A DNA stretch of 64,000 bases from Mesostigma viride (GCA_009746045.1 RPFO01000026.1:1530150-1594149), one strand, 5' to 3'. Shown: positions 19,527-31,552, counted from the stretch's first letter. Numbers and translations are program-made. The notes: a model not told the origin generated them from the sequence alone.

Positions 19527-21210
19527 CAAAGCGCGGGCGGCTCTTGACACTCTGTGGATGCAGTCCGCCAACGCCGACCGCGTCCTGCGCCGCGCCTCCC
19601 TGAAAGCCATCACGGGGCCCCGCTGGTCCGGATTCGCTGACGCCGCCGGCACGACTAAATCGGCGTCTGGCACTCCCCCTGGCTCCCAGGATGCCGCCGT
19701 GCGAAACAGGGCCGATGCGCCCCCTCTGGCGTCATCGTTGGTTATGGCCGTGCCGCCGTCGACGTGGGCACCAACCTTCATTGGCGCGCTCGTGCAAAAC
19801 CCCGCATGGGCCAGCAGGGCGGTGGCCAGCGATAGGGACTGGGGAATGGACAGCGTGATGGTCCGTGCGACGGACGACGTCACCACGAATGGCACCATCC
19901 GCCCTGGCCACATCATCGGCTCCAATCACGTCATCATCCCTAGTCGTGTTGTGTCGTCAGCGCCAGCTGGCGGCGCCCGGTTGGACTCCTCGTGCGCGTC
20001 TGCGTCCCATCACGGGACGTGTGAACGCAGCCAGGGAGCCGCCACTGCGCCTTCCTACCCGCCCATGGCAACCAGCCGGCCGTGTTCGGGGTCGCCCCAC
20101 GGCACGGCTGTCCTCCCGAACGGACGATCGGGAGGCTCGATCGACATTGTCACGGATGCCAGCAGCGCCGACATGACAGAGGCCTCCCTGAGCCCGACGC
20201 GGAACGGTCCAGGAAGAGAGGGGAGCCCGGCCAGCCACTTATTGGCAAGCATCGACGATGTAGTTTCCAACACGACCACCGCGTCCGCCACGTCTCTCCA
20301 TGCAAGGGGCGGCGAGGACACGGCTACCGATACCCCGATGGGCGTATATGGTCCCGCCGTCACCGCGGCCGATGCCCACACCCAGATGGGCGTTGCAGAC
20401 GCCAGCTCTGCCGGTGTGGGCACCACAGTGTACGTGGCTGGCACTGACTACCCGATCCCACAGGGCTTGGAGCGGTTCAGCTCGTGCGGCGCGGGGGAGC
20501 AGCCAATCTGCGCGGCGCAGGCGCTGGCCGCGGGGCTCCACGGGGAGGCCTGGGAGCGGCTCGAGATGCTTCACCTCCAGCAACAGCGGCAGGAGAGGTT
20601 GGAGAAGGAGCTGATGGTGGGTGTGCCGGGCCCCTCGGAGGATTACGCTTCCCCCCAAAGCCTTGAACGCAGCAAGGCCTCATGGCTGTCGAGTCGCGAC
20701 AGGTTTCCTTCAGGCGTGCTCGTGGCACGGTCGCGGGATGAGTGTGCTGGCGGCTCGGTGCTGCCGAATCGGGTCGTGTCTCCGCAAATGGGGGTCCGGG
20801 GGGGGGGCCGACCGGGGGTGTTTGAGCAGAGTGGGTCGCAGGCGGCGCGCGCGTGTGCCGAGTCGGCTTGCCTCGCGGACAGCCTCTCGCAGCAGTTCTT
20901 GGCCAAGTGCATGGAGGCGTCGCTGCGGCTGGCGGAACGGGGGGCGTCGAGTGGTATTATGGGGGTTGTGGGTGGCAGCGTGGCAGCGTCGCCCCCGGCG
21001 GGCGGGGATTTTAGGGTTGCGGGGGACAAGGCGCCCTCCGCCGCGGTGAACAAGGAGCCCTCCGCCGCGGGGGACAAGGCGCCCTCCGCTGCGGGGGACA
21101 AGGCACCCTCCGCTGCGGTGAACAAGGAGCCCTCCATTGCGGGCGATGCGGCGTCGCCGCTCAACATGCCGGGCCCCCTCGTTCGAGGGTTTGTGCGTGG
21201 TTTCTCGTGA
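19527..21210 (+). CDS. Host gene, exon 3 with stop codon
   Basis: Preceded by a run of C (19488-19512), more pyrimidines and TTGCAG. In frame with exon 2 it reads RKARAALDTLWMQSANADRV and continues to TGA at 21208-21210. The N-terminal part is Ala/Thr/Ser-rich. In the middle is a charged helix-like stretch (QQQRQERLEKELMVG). Near the end is an 11-residue repeat, five units built on GDKAPSAA / NKEPSAA (about 21025-21150). The C-terminus, MPGPLVRGFVRGFS, repeats the MPGPLVR motif again. Function unknown; possibly a structural, regulatory or RNA-associated low-complexity protein, but nothing shows which. Confidence 0.65.
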
Positions 21211-22562
21211 AGGATCACCGGCGTGGCGATGTGTGCGAGGATTTCCAAGATGGAAAGTTGAATAGTATGTGAGCTTGGTGCTTACGGGTGTTCTACAACG
21301 TTTCCTTTTTTTTTGCGGTATGCCAAACGCACAGCGAGGCTGTGAGTTGGCTGCTGTGGTGGCCAGGCCGAGGCGTCTACCAGTCGCAGCATGCCTGTGA
21401 CTGGGCGGGCTCTTGGGCAGGCCTGGCTGACTAAGTACTTGCGTGCCATGTGCGGGGGCATGTCATGGAGTACACGAATGCTGTACTTATCAAGTCTGGC
21501 GTATACCAGCCTTGTCATGATTGGACACTCTGGGGATGGCCCAGGGCATCCATGTCAACGTGTGGGTTGTGGGGGTAGTGGGCACTTTTTTGCCTCTGCG
21601 GGACTTGGTGTCATGCGACAGGTAGGCAGGTTTATCGTGTGACTGCCTCGGCTTGTACATATTTTTTGAAGTCCCCATTTGGGTGGGTGTAATTTATTGT
21701 AGCTGTGTTCGGTTTGTTGATGTTTCACCTGTTTTTGATGATGGCGCTGGAGTCCTATTGGGGAAGCGTGAGCATGATGAGGTACTACGAGAAGGCAAGC
21801 TTGATGGTTGGCCCATGGGATTCTGTTGACGAGTTCTTTTTTATGGAAGTCGTTGGGGAAACATCATATCTTTAATGCGGAAAGCTGCACACACATGTTC
21901 TGATGCACTTGCACTTTGGTCACTTGATGTCGGTCAGGTTATATATTTTCTAACGAAATTTGTTAAATACTCTTGTGTAGGTGAGCACTGAAGCTAAGGT
22001 CCATTGGAGTGCCTTCCTACCATCTGGAGAAACAAGTTTCTTACAACAAGTGCATGCAGGCTTGAACAGTCGAGCCTAGCCACACCAATGACACCATCAA
22101 AATAATCGTACAAATCATGTCAAGCTGGCCAGTTCACCATGCTGGGGCCCAGCACATGCCCTCTTGGTCCAATTTGTCCCCAACAGCAGCGAGGGTGGGT
22201 GGGTGGGAGCTGCAATGAAGGCCTCCCTATGTTCACCACACCAAGTGCTCTACTAGTACAAAGTGAGACTCAATGTGAAAATGAATAACAAACGGCCCAT
22301 GCTCTCAGGGCGCCGCGGCCCCCTCAAAAGGGCGCGGGCACGGTTGACAGGAGGCACTAGTACCGGCGCAGCGTACGCCGGTAAGCAAGTTCTGATTTGG
22401 CACTCCGCAAAGGTGAAAACTATTTGCGTTCAGTGCCGGTCCGTGGAAAACGCGATCTGCGAATGAATCCAGGCCGGAATCGAGCTGGGGACCTCTCGCA
22501 CCAACTTTTGCTGACTATAGGACGGACGTCTCCTGATCCTAAGGCATCGCCAGCTGACACCT
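21211..22562 (+). other. 3' flank of the host gene
   Basis: No further gene seen. A TGTAA motif, the usual poly(A) signal of chlorophyte genes, occurs at about 21688. Around 22480-22510 the minus strand reads GAGGTCCCCAGCTCGATTCC, resembling a tRNA T-arm with a degenerate B-box, perhaps a SINE remnant. The stretch ends with the 11-bp target duplication of element A (22552-22562). Confidence 0.45.
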
Positions 22563-24523
22563 CATACATCCTAAGCTACTTCCTACCACGAGCCACGAGC
22601 CACGAGGTAGCCATGGCTGACGGCGGAGCTCATAACTTTCACGTTTGAGCCCCAAATTCAGCTGTGAATATCACTATCGCTTCGTCTCTCTAAGACGCAC
22701 ATGCTGATATAATTTTCCGAATCTAACACGCAATATATGACGAGCAAACGTCCTTTGACGCAACGCAGTTTGGCGGATGCGCTCGCCCATGAAAATGCGG
22801 CAGCTGCGGCTGCAGCTTCGCCATCAGGTCCGGTAGACAGCGGTGACACTAGTCGTGCACTGGTGGCCACCCAGCAACCTCCCGGGCTTAATGCCTCGCC
22901 ATCGGCATCGCCTGACCCGAAACGCACCCGCCCAGCCGACAAAACAGGATGGTCCCGCCCCTCGGAACCGCGCTTTCGGCCCCACCCTTTCAAGGTCGAT
23001 GATCACGACTGGAACAACCTGTCTCCTTACGATGCTATGGACTGCATCTTCTACGGGGACTACGCCTCGCTTTACGACCTGTGCCTCCATCTTTACGACC
23101 AAGGTCGCCTCATCGGCAGCAACGGCTGCCGCTGGCAAACCCACGGCGCCCTGCTTGGCTGCCCCCGCCCCCAGCTCCAGCACACCATCCTCAACTCCCT
23201 TCTCGAGCGCTCTGACGACGAGATCTGGGCTCCATCCATCTCCGCCCCCACCCTCCGTTCCATCCTCACGGAAGCCTTTCAGCAGCACGTGACCCCCCTT
23301 GCTGCTGACGTCGCAGCAATGGGTGGCACGCTGGCTGTTGAACTTCCTCACATTTCCGCCGCTGCCGCCTCCACCTCCACTGCCATTTCCGCCTCCACTG
23401 CCGACATCAAAGCCCAGCTCCTCGACCTCGACCAACGCCTTCAAGCCACCGCCAACGCCCTTGAGAGCTTGCATGACACCGCCGGCCTCACCGCCCAGGC
23501 GGTGAAGGACATCGCCGCCCAGCCGGCGTCTGCTGGCCCGGCCGGCGATGCTCCCTCCACCTGGGCGGACTTGCTTAAGCAGCACACCACCTCCACCACC
23601 TCCACCATCTCGGCACAACTCAAGCAACAAGCCCTCGACCTTCGCGAGGAAACCGACATCGCCCGGCGCAGCCACAATGTCATCGTCAAGCACTTCGACC
23701 AGCCGGCAGGTGAGACCTCCACGACCCTTCTTGAGGCATTTAAGCGCGACATTCTTGCCCCCATGCTACTCACTGGTGAGCTGGACATGTCGGCTGTCCG
23801 CCTCCCCCGCGCGCGGGGGAAGGCTGGCCCGGCACCCGTGCTCCTCACCTTTAAGTACATGGCGGACAAGCTGTCGTTCCTCAAATGCCGCAAGAAGCTC
23901 TCGAGGACTCGCTTCACGCTGGACGACGACTTGACCCTGGCCCAGCAACAGCGGCGACGCGAGCTATGGCCGGCCTACCTTCAGCTCCGGCACAGCGCAG
24001 GGGGGAAGCCGGTATACTGGAGGGGGGCGGTCATCCACGTTGACCACAAGCCCTGGCAGCCCCCTCCTGCCACCCCAGACTAGGGAATTCATACCAGTAG
24101 TGTAGATTAGTCAGGCTTAGCCTAGCATGTGGCCCACGCGCATGTGCGCCCATAATGGCCCCCATGGATGTTGTCTACAGGATTTAGCCAAGCCCTGCCT
24201 ATAACGGGACCCCCATGGATGTTGCATTAAGAATTTCGCCATTCTATGCCATGCAGAGAGATGCTCTCTGTAGAGAAGCCATGTCCTAGCTCTTGTATAG
24301 CCATGATGATCTTCCCCACCTATGACAGGCTCCCCTTCGCTGGGTGTTGCCTGAAACTCTGGGTGGTGCAGGTGCCCTAGTGCACCTAGAGCAAGTGTTG
24401 TTTACATTCCCACCCTTGCAGGAAGTAGCTTAGAATGTATGATAGGCCATATGCCCCTTCTCTGGGCTATGTGCTACATATACTCCCAACGGAGTTATGT
24501 TACAATTCAATTCAATTCAATTC
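22563..24523 (+). mobile_element. Complete ORF1-only retroposon, copy A
   Basis: A 1961-bp element bounded by AGCTGACACCT at 22552-22562 and 24524-24534. It holds a 5' leader with tandem CACGAGC units, one intact ORF (22737-24083), a 440-bp 3' UTR, the hairpin ACTCC-CAAC-GGAGT (about 24480) and an (AATTC)n tail. There is no endonuclease or RT. Copies B, C and D share the same start, ORF and UTR, so this is a defined family and not a truncated LINE. Confidence 0.85.
22737..24083 (+). CDS. LINE ORF1-like RNA-binding protein (intact)
   Basis: 448 residues from ATG at 22737. N-terminus: low-complexity Ala/Ser/Pro. About 80-190: a folded-looking region with SLYDLCLHLYDQGRL and EAFQQHVTPLAADVAAMGG. 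About 210-290: heptad-like, probably a coiled coil (DQRLQATANALESLHDTAG). About 310-390: RRM-like (HNVIVKHF, RLPRARGKAG, VLLTFKYMADKLSFLKCRKKL). About 395-437: a C-terminal block with TLDDDLTLAQQQRRRELWP and VYWRGAVIHVDHKPW, matching the layout of L1 ORF1p (coiled coil, RRM, CTD). It would trimerise and coat its RNA with nucleic-acid chaperone activity. Only copy A keeps a continuous frame. Confidence 0.82.
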   Translation: MTSKRPLTQRSLADALAHENAAAAAAASPSGPVDSGDTSRALVATQQPPGLNASPSASPDPKRTRPADKTGWSRPSEPRFRPHPFKVDDHDWNNLSPYDAMDCIFYGDYASLYDLCLHLYDQGRLIGSNGCRWQTHGALLGCPRPQLQHTILNSLLERSDDEIWAPSISAPTLRSILTEAFQQHVTPLAADVAAMGGTLAVELPHISAAAASTSTAISASTADIKAQLLDLDQRLQATANALESLHDTAGLTAQAVKDIAAQPASAGPAGDAPSTWADLLKQHTTSTTSTISAQLKQQALDLREETDIARRSHNVIVKHFDQPAGETSTTLLEAFKRDILAPMLLTGELDMSAVRLPRARGKAGPAPVLLTFKYMADKLSFLKCRKKLSRTRFTLDDDLTLAQQQRRRELWPAYLQLRHSAGGKPVYWRGAVIHVDHKPWQPPPATPD

Positions 24524-24769
24524 AGCTGACACCTACAGTCCAACCGCAAAAGTTCTCCTTTCCGGGGAGTGATGCAAGCCATTCGGATTTTGCACTAGAT
24601 AAATCATTCGAGATCTGTTTGTGTAGGAGTACTACACATGGTGTCCAGTCGAGACTTGTTCAGTCTCGACACGTGAGACGGGCTGAACACGGCTGGAACC
24701 TTCTTTAGAAGGGGGCGTAGCCGGTACTATCGAGATCAGCCAAGCGTATATTCTGATTTTGCCGGTAAG

Positions 24770-24943
24770 TAAGTACTTGTGTGTCATATCATATAATTAA
24801 TTAATAAGCGCGTGACTGTGTCACGTGGGTGCCAACTGTACAGAGTAAATGAACCTTCAACCCTATATACACAACGAGAAGGAGGGAGGGCGCCCTAGCT
24901 TCTCTCACTCGTTTGTGTGTCATGCGCATGGGCATGCCACGGA
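24770..24943 (-). repeat. LINE 3' ends in minus orientation
   Basis: Two minus-strand 3' termini: (AAGT)n at 24763-24775, and a (TTAA)n tail at 24795-24806 followed by a CGTGACTGTGTCACG hairpin and GGGCGCCCTAGC. The second is matched, inverted, at 53736-53845, where its tail is (ATT)n instead. The stretch from 24535 to 24769 shows no gene. Confidence 0.6.
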
Positions 24944-25687
24944 GTGCCCCATATCTGTTCATCATTGTCGTGGATCATGCCATTCGGAAGTTTACGCATG
25001 TCTCTCGCCTTAACCAGGTGGAGGGCAAGTGTGGCGTGCTCCTGAAGAAGCTTGAGGCCATCACCGCCCACACCGAGGCCCTGGCCACACAGGTCCCCAA
25101 GATAGCGGAGCAGACGGCCACCATTGCATCCCAGCCACCCCGGCAGGATGTTGGCGACCTCCCGCCGCTCTCCTACGCGGACCTGCTGCTGCGGTCAGCA
25201 ACCGCCTCCACCACCGACGCCATCGCCACAAAGCTCCAGGAGCTGGAGGACCACCGCCAGGCCCAGCAACGGGAGGGGCACCGACCGCGCTCGCCGCGAG
25301 TGCCGAGTGGTGCTACGTCGCTTCCCCCAGAAGCCAGGTGAGACGTCAACCTCTCTTGCTGACGAGCTCAAGAACCAGCTTCTTACCCTCATGGGCCTGG
25401 TACTAATTAATTAATTAATTAATTATCAACATCACTCCGTTGGGAGTCAATGTAGCACATATCCCTGAGAAGGGGCATATGGCTTTTAATACATTCTAGG
25501 CTACTTCCTGCAAGAGTGGAATGTAAGCAGCACTTGCATGCTCTAGGTGCCCCAAGGGCACCGGCACCCTCATGATCTTCACACTATGCCCAGCTAAGGG
25601 GGAGTATGTCATGTGGGGGAAGATCATCATGGCTATACAAGAGCTAGGGCATGGCTTCTCGACAGAGAGCATCTCTCTGCATGGCAT

Positions 25688-27705
25688 TAATTAATTAATT
25701 AATTATCAACATCACTCCGTTGGGAGTAGATGTAGCACATAGCCCTGAGAAGGGGCATATGGCTTTTAATACATTCTAGGCTACTTCATGCAAGGGTGGG
25801 AATGTAAGCTACCCCTGCTCTAGGTGCACCAAGGCACCTGCACCCTCATGATGTATCGCGCTATGCCCAGTTAAGGGGGAGCGTGGCATGTGGGGGAAGA
25901 TCATCGTGGCTATACAGGAGCTATGGCATGGCAGGATCAAATACAGGAGCTATGGCATGGCTTCTCAGCAGAGAGTGACTCCCTGCATGGGCACAACATT
26001 ACTAAATAAGGCTAGGCATCGTCTGGAGTGTGGCTCATCATAGGCACACATGTACATGACTAAAAAGGCTAGGCCTCAGCTGGTATAGTGCCTGTAGTAG
26101 GCGGGCATGTACAAGGCCACTGTCTAACTATTCTACACTACTGCTGTATTCCCCTAGGCTGGGGCTGGAGTTGCTGGGGCCGCGGTGGTCGAGGGGGTCG
26201 CTTGCCAGGGCTTGTGGCCGACGTAGATGGCCGCCCCCTTCCAGTACACCGGCTGGCCCGCCTTGGTCTGCCGGAGCTGGGTGTAGGTCGGCCATAGCTC
26301 CCGTCGCCGTTGTTGCTGTGCCAGGGTCAAGTCGTCGTCCACGGTGAAGGGAGTATTCGCGAGCCGCTTGCGGCGTCTGAGAAACGAAATCTTGTCCGCT
26401 GGGCTATCAAAGATGAGAAGAAGCGGAGGCGCCCCTGCCTTACCCCGCGCGCGGGGGAGGCGGTGGGCGGTCAGCTTGATCTCACCAAGAAGGCCCATGC
26501 GTGCAAGGATTTTGCTCTCAAACGCACGTGCAAGCTTCTCGGAATTCTCACCTTCTTCCATGTCCAAGTTCTTGAGTATGGCGTTGAGGCTGCGCTTGTC
26601 GAGCTCGGCCTCCTCGCGGAGGTCAAGCGTCTGCCGCTGGAGCTGGGCTGCGACGGCGGAGGTGGTGGAGGTGGTATGTTGCTTAAGCATGTCCGCCCAG
26701 GTCGTGATGGGAGGAGCATCGCCGGCCAGGCCCGCCGGGGCTGGCTTGGCGGCAATGTCCTTCACTGCCTGGGCGGTGAGGCCTGCTGTGTTCTGCAAGA
26801 CCTCGATAGCGATTGCATTATCCTTGAGGCGCTGGTCGATGTCACGGAGCTGGGCGGTGATGGAGTCGGTGGAGGGGGAGGGGTGGAGGCGAGGAGGGTG
26901 GCGGTGGCGGTGGGGATGGTGGGAAGCTCAGCAGCCAGCGTGCCGCCAATTGCCGCCACACCTGCTGCAAGAGGGGTCACGTGCTGCTCGAAAGCTTCCT
27001 TGAGGAGGGTGCGGATGGTGGCTTCGGTGGGGAAGGTGGGGGGGGGCGGTGGGGAAGCCCAGATCTCGGATTCGGAGCGTCCAACAAGGGAGCAGAGGGC
27101 GAAGCGTTGAAGCCTGCCCAGGGCGAGGCATGCGGTGAATGATTGGGAGAGCCTCGGCGGGGTCGACAAGCTTGCCGTCACCAGGCCAGCGGCCACGGTT
27201 GTGGGACGTGAGGTACACGCACAGGGCTAGAAGCGAGGCGTGATTGCCGTAATACAAGTCTTCCATGAACCAACCGGGGCTGCGCTGCCAGAAGCCGGGG
27301 CTGTTGACGTCAAAGGAGCGCTCTTCCCAGGGCGGCTCAGCAGAGCGACTGCGCTTAGTAGGTTCAGGCGATGCTGATGGCGAGGCGAGCCCGGAAGGCT
27401 GGGCGAGCACCAGTGCACTACTAGTGTCACCGTTGCCATCTGGGCCGGTTGGCGAAGCTGCAGCCGAGGCTGCAGACGTATTTTCATTGCTAAGCGCAGC
27501 CGCCAGGCTGCGTTGCGTCGAGAGGCGTTTGCTCATCGTATATTGCGTAATAGCGTCGGAAAATTATATCAGCATGTGCGTCTTAGAAAGACGAAGCGAT
27601 TGTGATATTCACAGCTGAATTCGGCGCTCAAACGTGAAAGTTATGAGCTCCGACAGCCATGGCTACCTCGTGGCTCGTGGCTCGTGGCTCGTGGTTAATG
27701 CTCCG
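25688..27705 (-). mobile_element. ORF1-only retroposon, copy D
   Basis: A 2018-bp element with TGCATGGCAT duplicated at 25678-25687 and 27706-27715. Read on the minus strand: leader with CACGAGC tandem units, ORF1, 3' UTR, hairpin ACTCC-CAAC-GGAGT, (TTAA)n tail. Same layout as A, B and C. Confidence 0.83.
26154..27536 (-). pseudogene. ORF1-like protein of copy D, frameshifted
   Basis: The start MSKRLSTQRSLAAAL matches copy B, and the C-terminus (26154-26798) retains the RRM-like and CTD blocks ending VGHKPW. The frame breaks near 27115 (an extra GGCAGGCTT-like segment) and again at the Pro-coding C-run near 26875-26890. Otherwise about 80-90% like B and C by eye. Confidence 0.75.
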
Positions 27706-29580
27706 TGCATGGCATAGCACGGCTAAATTCTTAATGCAACATCCATGGGGGTCCCATTATAGACCTGGCCTGGTACTAAGGTGAGGTAGAACTGCGTGGG
27801 TGCCACCGCCTTCCCCACTCACGGGACAAGGCGGCTCCCCCACCAGTCCTGCTCACCTTCCCCTCCCCTAAGGATAAGCAGCGGTTCCTCTCTCGTCGCA
27901 AGAGGTTGCACGACCTCACCTGGACGCTGGATGACGACCTGACCCCGGCCCCGCTCAGCAACAGCAGCGACGCGACCTGTGGCCGGAATACCTCCGCCAT
28001 AAGTAAGCAGGACCCCCAGAAGCCCAAGGTGTACTGGAGGGGCAGGGACCTGATGATCAACCACAAGATGTGGACGCCCCCAGCGGGCTAGAATAGCAAT
28101 AGCCCTAGCTTGTAACCATTGGAGTCACTGCCGCTATAAGGCAGCCATGCCTAGAATACATGTTTGCCTAGCTGTGCCAACATACCTAGTCACGTGCATG
28201 CCGCCAACGCACGGTACACAACCAGCCTTAGCCTAGTCCTAGTACAGCCGGCATGCTACGCCCTGGCTATGTTCAGATTACTTGCCCACGCTATACTTAA
28301 TTGTTATGCTACGCTACATGGGTCTTTATATTGCACCCCGACAGTCGGTTTGCCGGATCGTTAGCGTGTCCGTTTAGCTAGCGCGCCCGAATGCAGCTGT
28401 GGCATGCCTTTGGCATGAAGGAGACTGGGGGGTCTCTGCCCTTTCTCCTGTAGTGCACACACAGGGATTAAAAGCACTTCGGTGCTCCGTGACTCCCCAA
28501 CGGGAGCACGTGTTTAATTAATTAATTAATTAATGCCATGGGCCGGGCACGTGCGCGCTTTACTAGCTGCGTTCGATCCCGGTTTTGACATCCTTAACGA
28601 CCGCGAACACGGCAGCGGCGGGCCCTGGCTACTGCCTGTCCGACCTGATTGATGCGGATGATACCACCCTCATCGCGCGCCCTGAGCACATTCAGACCTG
28701 GCTAGACTGTCTGGGCTTGAAGGCGCGGGCGGTGGGGTTGGAGATTAGGGTCAAAACTGAGACGATGGTGATTGGGGCTTCCAGTCGGCCGCCGCTGCCG
28801 CGGCTGCTCGACGGGACGGAGGTCCCGTTCCGTGATTGCTTCAAACTGCTGGGGAGCATGCTCCCCGACACGGTCGCCGACGATGTGGACTTCCGCATCG
28901 GCCTGGCCTGGGCTAGGCTTCGCTCGCTCAAATCCTACTGGCACTCGAAGGGCCTGGACGAGCAGCGCAAGCGCATGCTCTTCAAGGTCCTCGTCCTCAC
29001 CGGGTGCTTACGTCTGGCGCCGAGGCCATGGACACTCACGGACACACTGCATGGCTACCAAGCTCAAGACGGCACGGTTTACAGGATGCTTCGACATGTC
29101 CTGAATGTAGGGTTTTCCACGCATATAGGTCATTAGAGTCTTTGTATCAGGGTATGCCTCGCATTTCGGACGAGATTAGGCAGCGTAGGATTAGGGAGCA
29201 TTTGTAGGACATCTTGCTCGCACCAGTCAGGTAGATACCGGCATACCGCCCTTGGTCTGCCGGTCCGGCCCCCAGCGCGGCTTGGCCAACTAGGGCGGCA
29301 CATATCCTGACCTGGCCTGGCTCCAAGCTAGGACATACATTCCTAGAAAGCTGGGTAAACCTGCACCATGAACTACATCCAGATGTTGCTGGCCGACCTA
29401 GTGGTCCCAGCCCAGTTTGAACACCGCATTCAATCCCTCTCTCTTGCTTGGACTGCTAATTATTATGCAGAACAAGAAGAGGTGACAGAAGATTGTCCAG
29501 GCCCACACGCCAGCCCGGCTGTGGGCAAGCTAGCCCCTGCCCCCCCAAGCGGAAGGGGCGCTTCTTTGCTATAGCTTACT

Positions 29581-31552
29581 TCGATTCGGCGGCTTCGCCC
29601 ACCTCCATCCATCCAGCAAGGAACGGATGATGTCGTCGGCGTCGTATTGGAATTTGAGGATTTGTTGCACGTCAGCGAGCGGCATGGTGAAAAATGCCTA
29701 ACTAAAGGTCGGCCGGTTGCAGGCGGGTCCCGAGGCTTGTATATTTGGTTAAAGCAAACGGTGCAGGCGGTGGGGTGGCAGCCGGGCGCGGTGTTAGCCT
29801 CAGCGCATCCATGGAAGTGGCTTCCGTGGTGCGTAGCTTTTTGTGAGCGGCGGGGGCGGGCGGTGTCGGCGGCAGGGCTGGCTTCCGTTCCTCAAGTACG
29901 TCTTCGATCGAGCGGTTTTCCGGAGCTGGGGGTGTTGCTGTGGCCTCCATAGCTACGATTATTAAGAAGACGTATCACTACGGACATCGGGGTCGCAGGT
30001 ATATGCTGTCAGTCACGGGCGGAATGCCGCCATATCGAGCCAAGAAAGATCGATATCTGCTGGGCAGGCCGATGACTGTAGCGTACGAAATCGGAGGCGA
30101 TAGCTGCAGGAAATCATATCAGCGTGTTCATCATCAAATTAAAGACGAGTTGAATGCAATCAGCGCCTATTACGGGCCCGGCCCATACCAACAATTACCA
30201 GCTGATCGCCGATCGGCGACCGTCGCCGCTGCCGGGTCATCCTCAGGCGCTTCTGTCGCGTCTGCGTACCACAATCTCCGGCGCTATCATGGCGGCTGGC
30301 CATGCTCAGCTTTGGTAAAACCCAAATGAGCTGAGCTGACGTGCCTGCCTTAACTGCATGCCCGGTGGGGTGGGCGAGGACCTGTCCCATGATTAACAAA
30401 AGGAGGGCTCTCAGCCGAGGACAAGGAACTGTCCCTCGTGCCTGATGGCCACCTTATTGCCTCCCCTGCTATAGAATAATGCTTTCACAACACACACTTT
30501 GCACAGTCTGATAATGAAGCCGCACATGCGGAATTTATTGAGAAAGTTAATACAATTACAACACGTTGATAGTCTCAATATCGATGCACTCCATGCTCAC
30601 GAGCCCGCAGTTAGGCAGCGCTCCATGACATGCTACCGGCCTTGCTCCCAAGGAAAGGGAGAAACACGAAGGCCACTAACGAGAGACTCGAAGAGACTAC
30701 ACGCTACGTGAGAGTCCTCTTCGACTATGAACCAAACCATTCGTCATGCCACACGCATGACACACGCCACACTTGTCAGTCCAGCCATGAATGCCAAAAC
30801 TATCTTGCTGCCTGAACCATGCAAACAGAAACCGCATTCCAGTTGCCGTCCTGGCTTACTACCACACATGCCAACAAAAACAGGAAGGCATCCCGACAAA
30901 TCTAAATTGCTACCCTGTTGCCGATCTCATCTCCTAGAGGCTCCGGCATTTCTGTCCCTGGGAATGTCCGGCATTTAGTCACGACCACCAAGGTCGAAGC
31001 ATAATATCCTTCAAACAATCTGCACGCTCACACCTTGCGTGTGAGTGGCCCAGCAAACATTGCTTCTAATCTTTCCTTTCTAGAAGAAATCCCTTTGTAG
31101 GGCTGCCAGCGATTTCGCATTCATTCCAGCGATCTGGCTCCGCACCGCAAATTGTCCTTTTCCATTTTCTGTCCAGTCCTCATAACGTTGACCCGCTATT
31201 CTACACCACAAAGACACCTGGCCTGTCAATAGCCTCGGCGCTGTTGAAGTCCAGCAGTCCAGCTCCAGCTCCAGCTCCAGCTGTCCACTAACTCGCGTAT
31301 GAGCCTCTCGACGCTGCGCACTTGTGCTGCCGTCCGCTCAAGTACGTCAGTGCTGCGCGCCCAGCCGTGCCTCAGTGGCCCGGCGCGCGCCCACGTGCAC
31401 TTTCGTCCGCTCTTATGCTGCAAGTGCTAGTGTCCCCCCCCCGGTCACTAGCCTTTGTCGAAAATGCGCAGAAAACAAATTCCTTGCGCACGTCACCGGT
31501 ATTGTGCATAGTGGGCGCCCGGATGACATAGCTCGCGTCCGTGACACTTCGA
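29581..31552 (+). other. Unassigned stretch with one unrecognised ORF
   Basis: An open frame at 29940-30329 (129 codons) has a basic N-terminus (KKTYHYGHRGRRYML) and no recognisable domain. A (CCAGCT)n run lies near 31257-31285. I see no splice sites or family match that would make any of this a gene; it may be host spacer between insertions. Confidence 0.35.

Larger units (their letters stand above)
25406..27766 (-). mobile_element. E: 5'-truncated 3' UTR of the A family, interrupted by D
   Basis: Own sequence (25406-25687 and 27716-27766, about 333 bp) is the 3' UTR of the A family in minus orientation with a (TTAA)n tail at 25406-25425. It is flanked by GGCCTGGTACTA at 25394-25405 and 27767-27778. 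Confidence 0.75.
24999..28091 (+). pseudogene. ORF1-like protein of F, split by insertion E/D
   Basis: The 5' half (24999-25405) encodes SRLNQVEGKCGVLLKKLEAI, a heptad-rich coiled coil, and on to ELKNQLLTLMGLV. The 3' half (27779-28091) encodes FLSRRKRLHDLTWTLDDDLTPA and ends at TAG 28089-28091. Comparison with G (34856-35520) shows the two halves were one ORF. Small indels (GAGGGGC for GAGGTC near 25275) also shift the frame. Confidence 0.72.
24984..28532 (+). mobile_element. ORF1-only retroposon F (second subfamily), interrupted by E
   Basis: Inserted in LINE J with the 7-bp duplication ATGCCAT. Own sequence is 24984-25405 and 27779-28532. It carries a 5'-truncated ORF1 of the G subfamily, a 3' UTR matching Q, the hairpin CTCCC-CAAC-GGGAG (about 28494) and a (TTAA)n tail at 28514-28533. 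Confidence 0.8.
24944..29580 (+). pseudogene. LINE J: reverse transcriptase remnant, interrupted by F
   Basis: Own sequence is 24944-24983 and 28533-29580; ATGCCAT is duplicated at 24977-24983 and 28533-28539. The left piece reads PYLFIIVVDHA (RT motif B region) and resumes with MGRARARF, as in VVDYVMRQARARF of K. Then comes LIDADDTTLIARP (motif C, with Y of YADD changed to D), the thumb (about 28690-29136) and a frameshifted C-terminus with ISDEIRQRRIREHL and SWVNLHHELHPD. The end reads PPKRKGRF (about 29543), comparable to PKRRRRFDE in the S family. Several stops and frameshifts make it non-functional. RT of an APE-type, RTE- or L1-like LINE. Confidence 0.75.

Noticed and set aside
22380-22530. 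tRNA-related SINE on the minus strand
   Set aside because: Only a degenerate T-arm and possible anticodon-loop piece are seen; no A-box and no second copy in the window.
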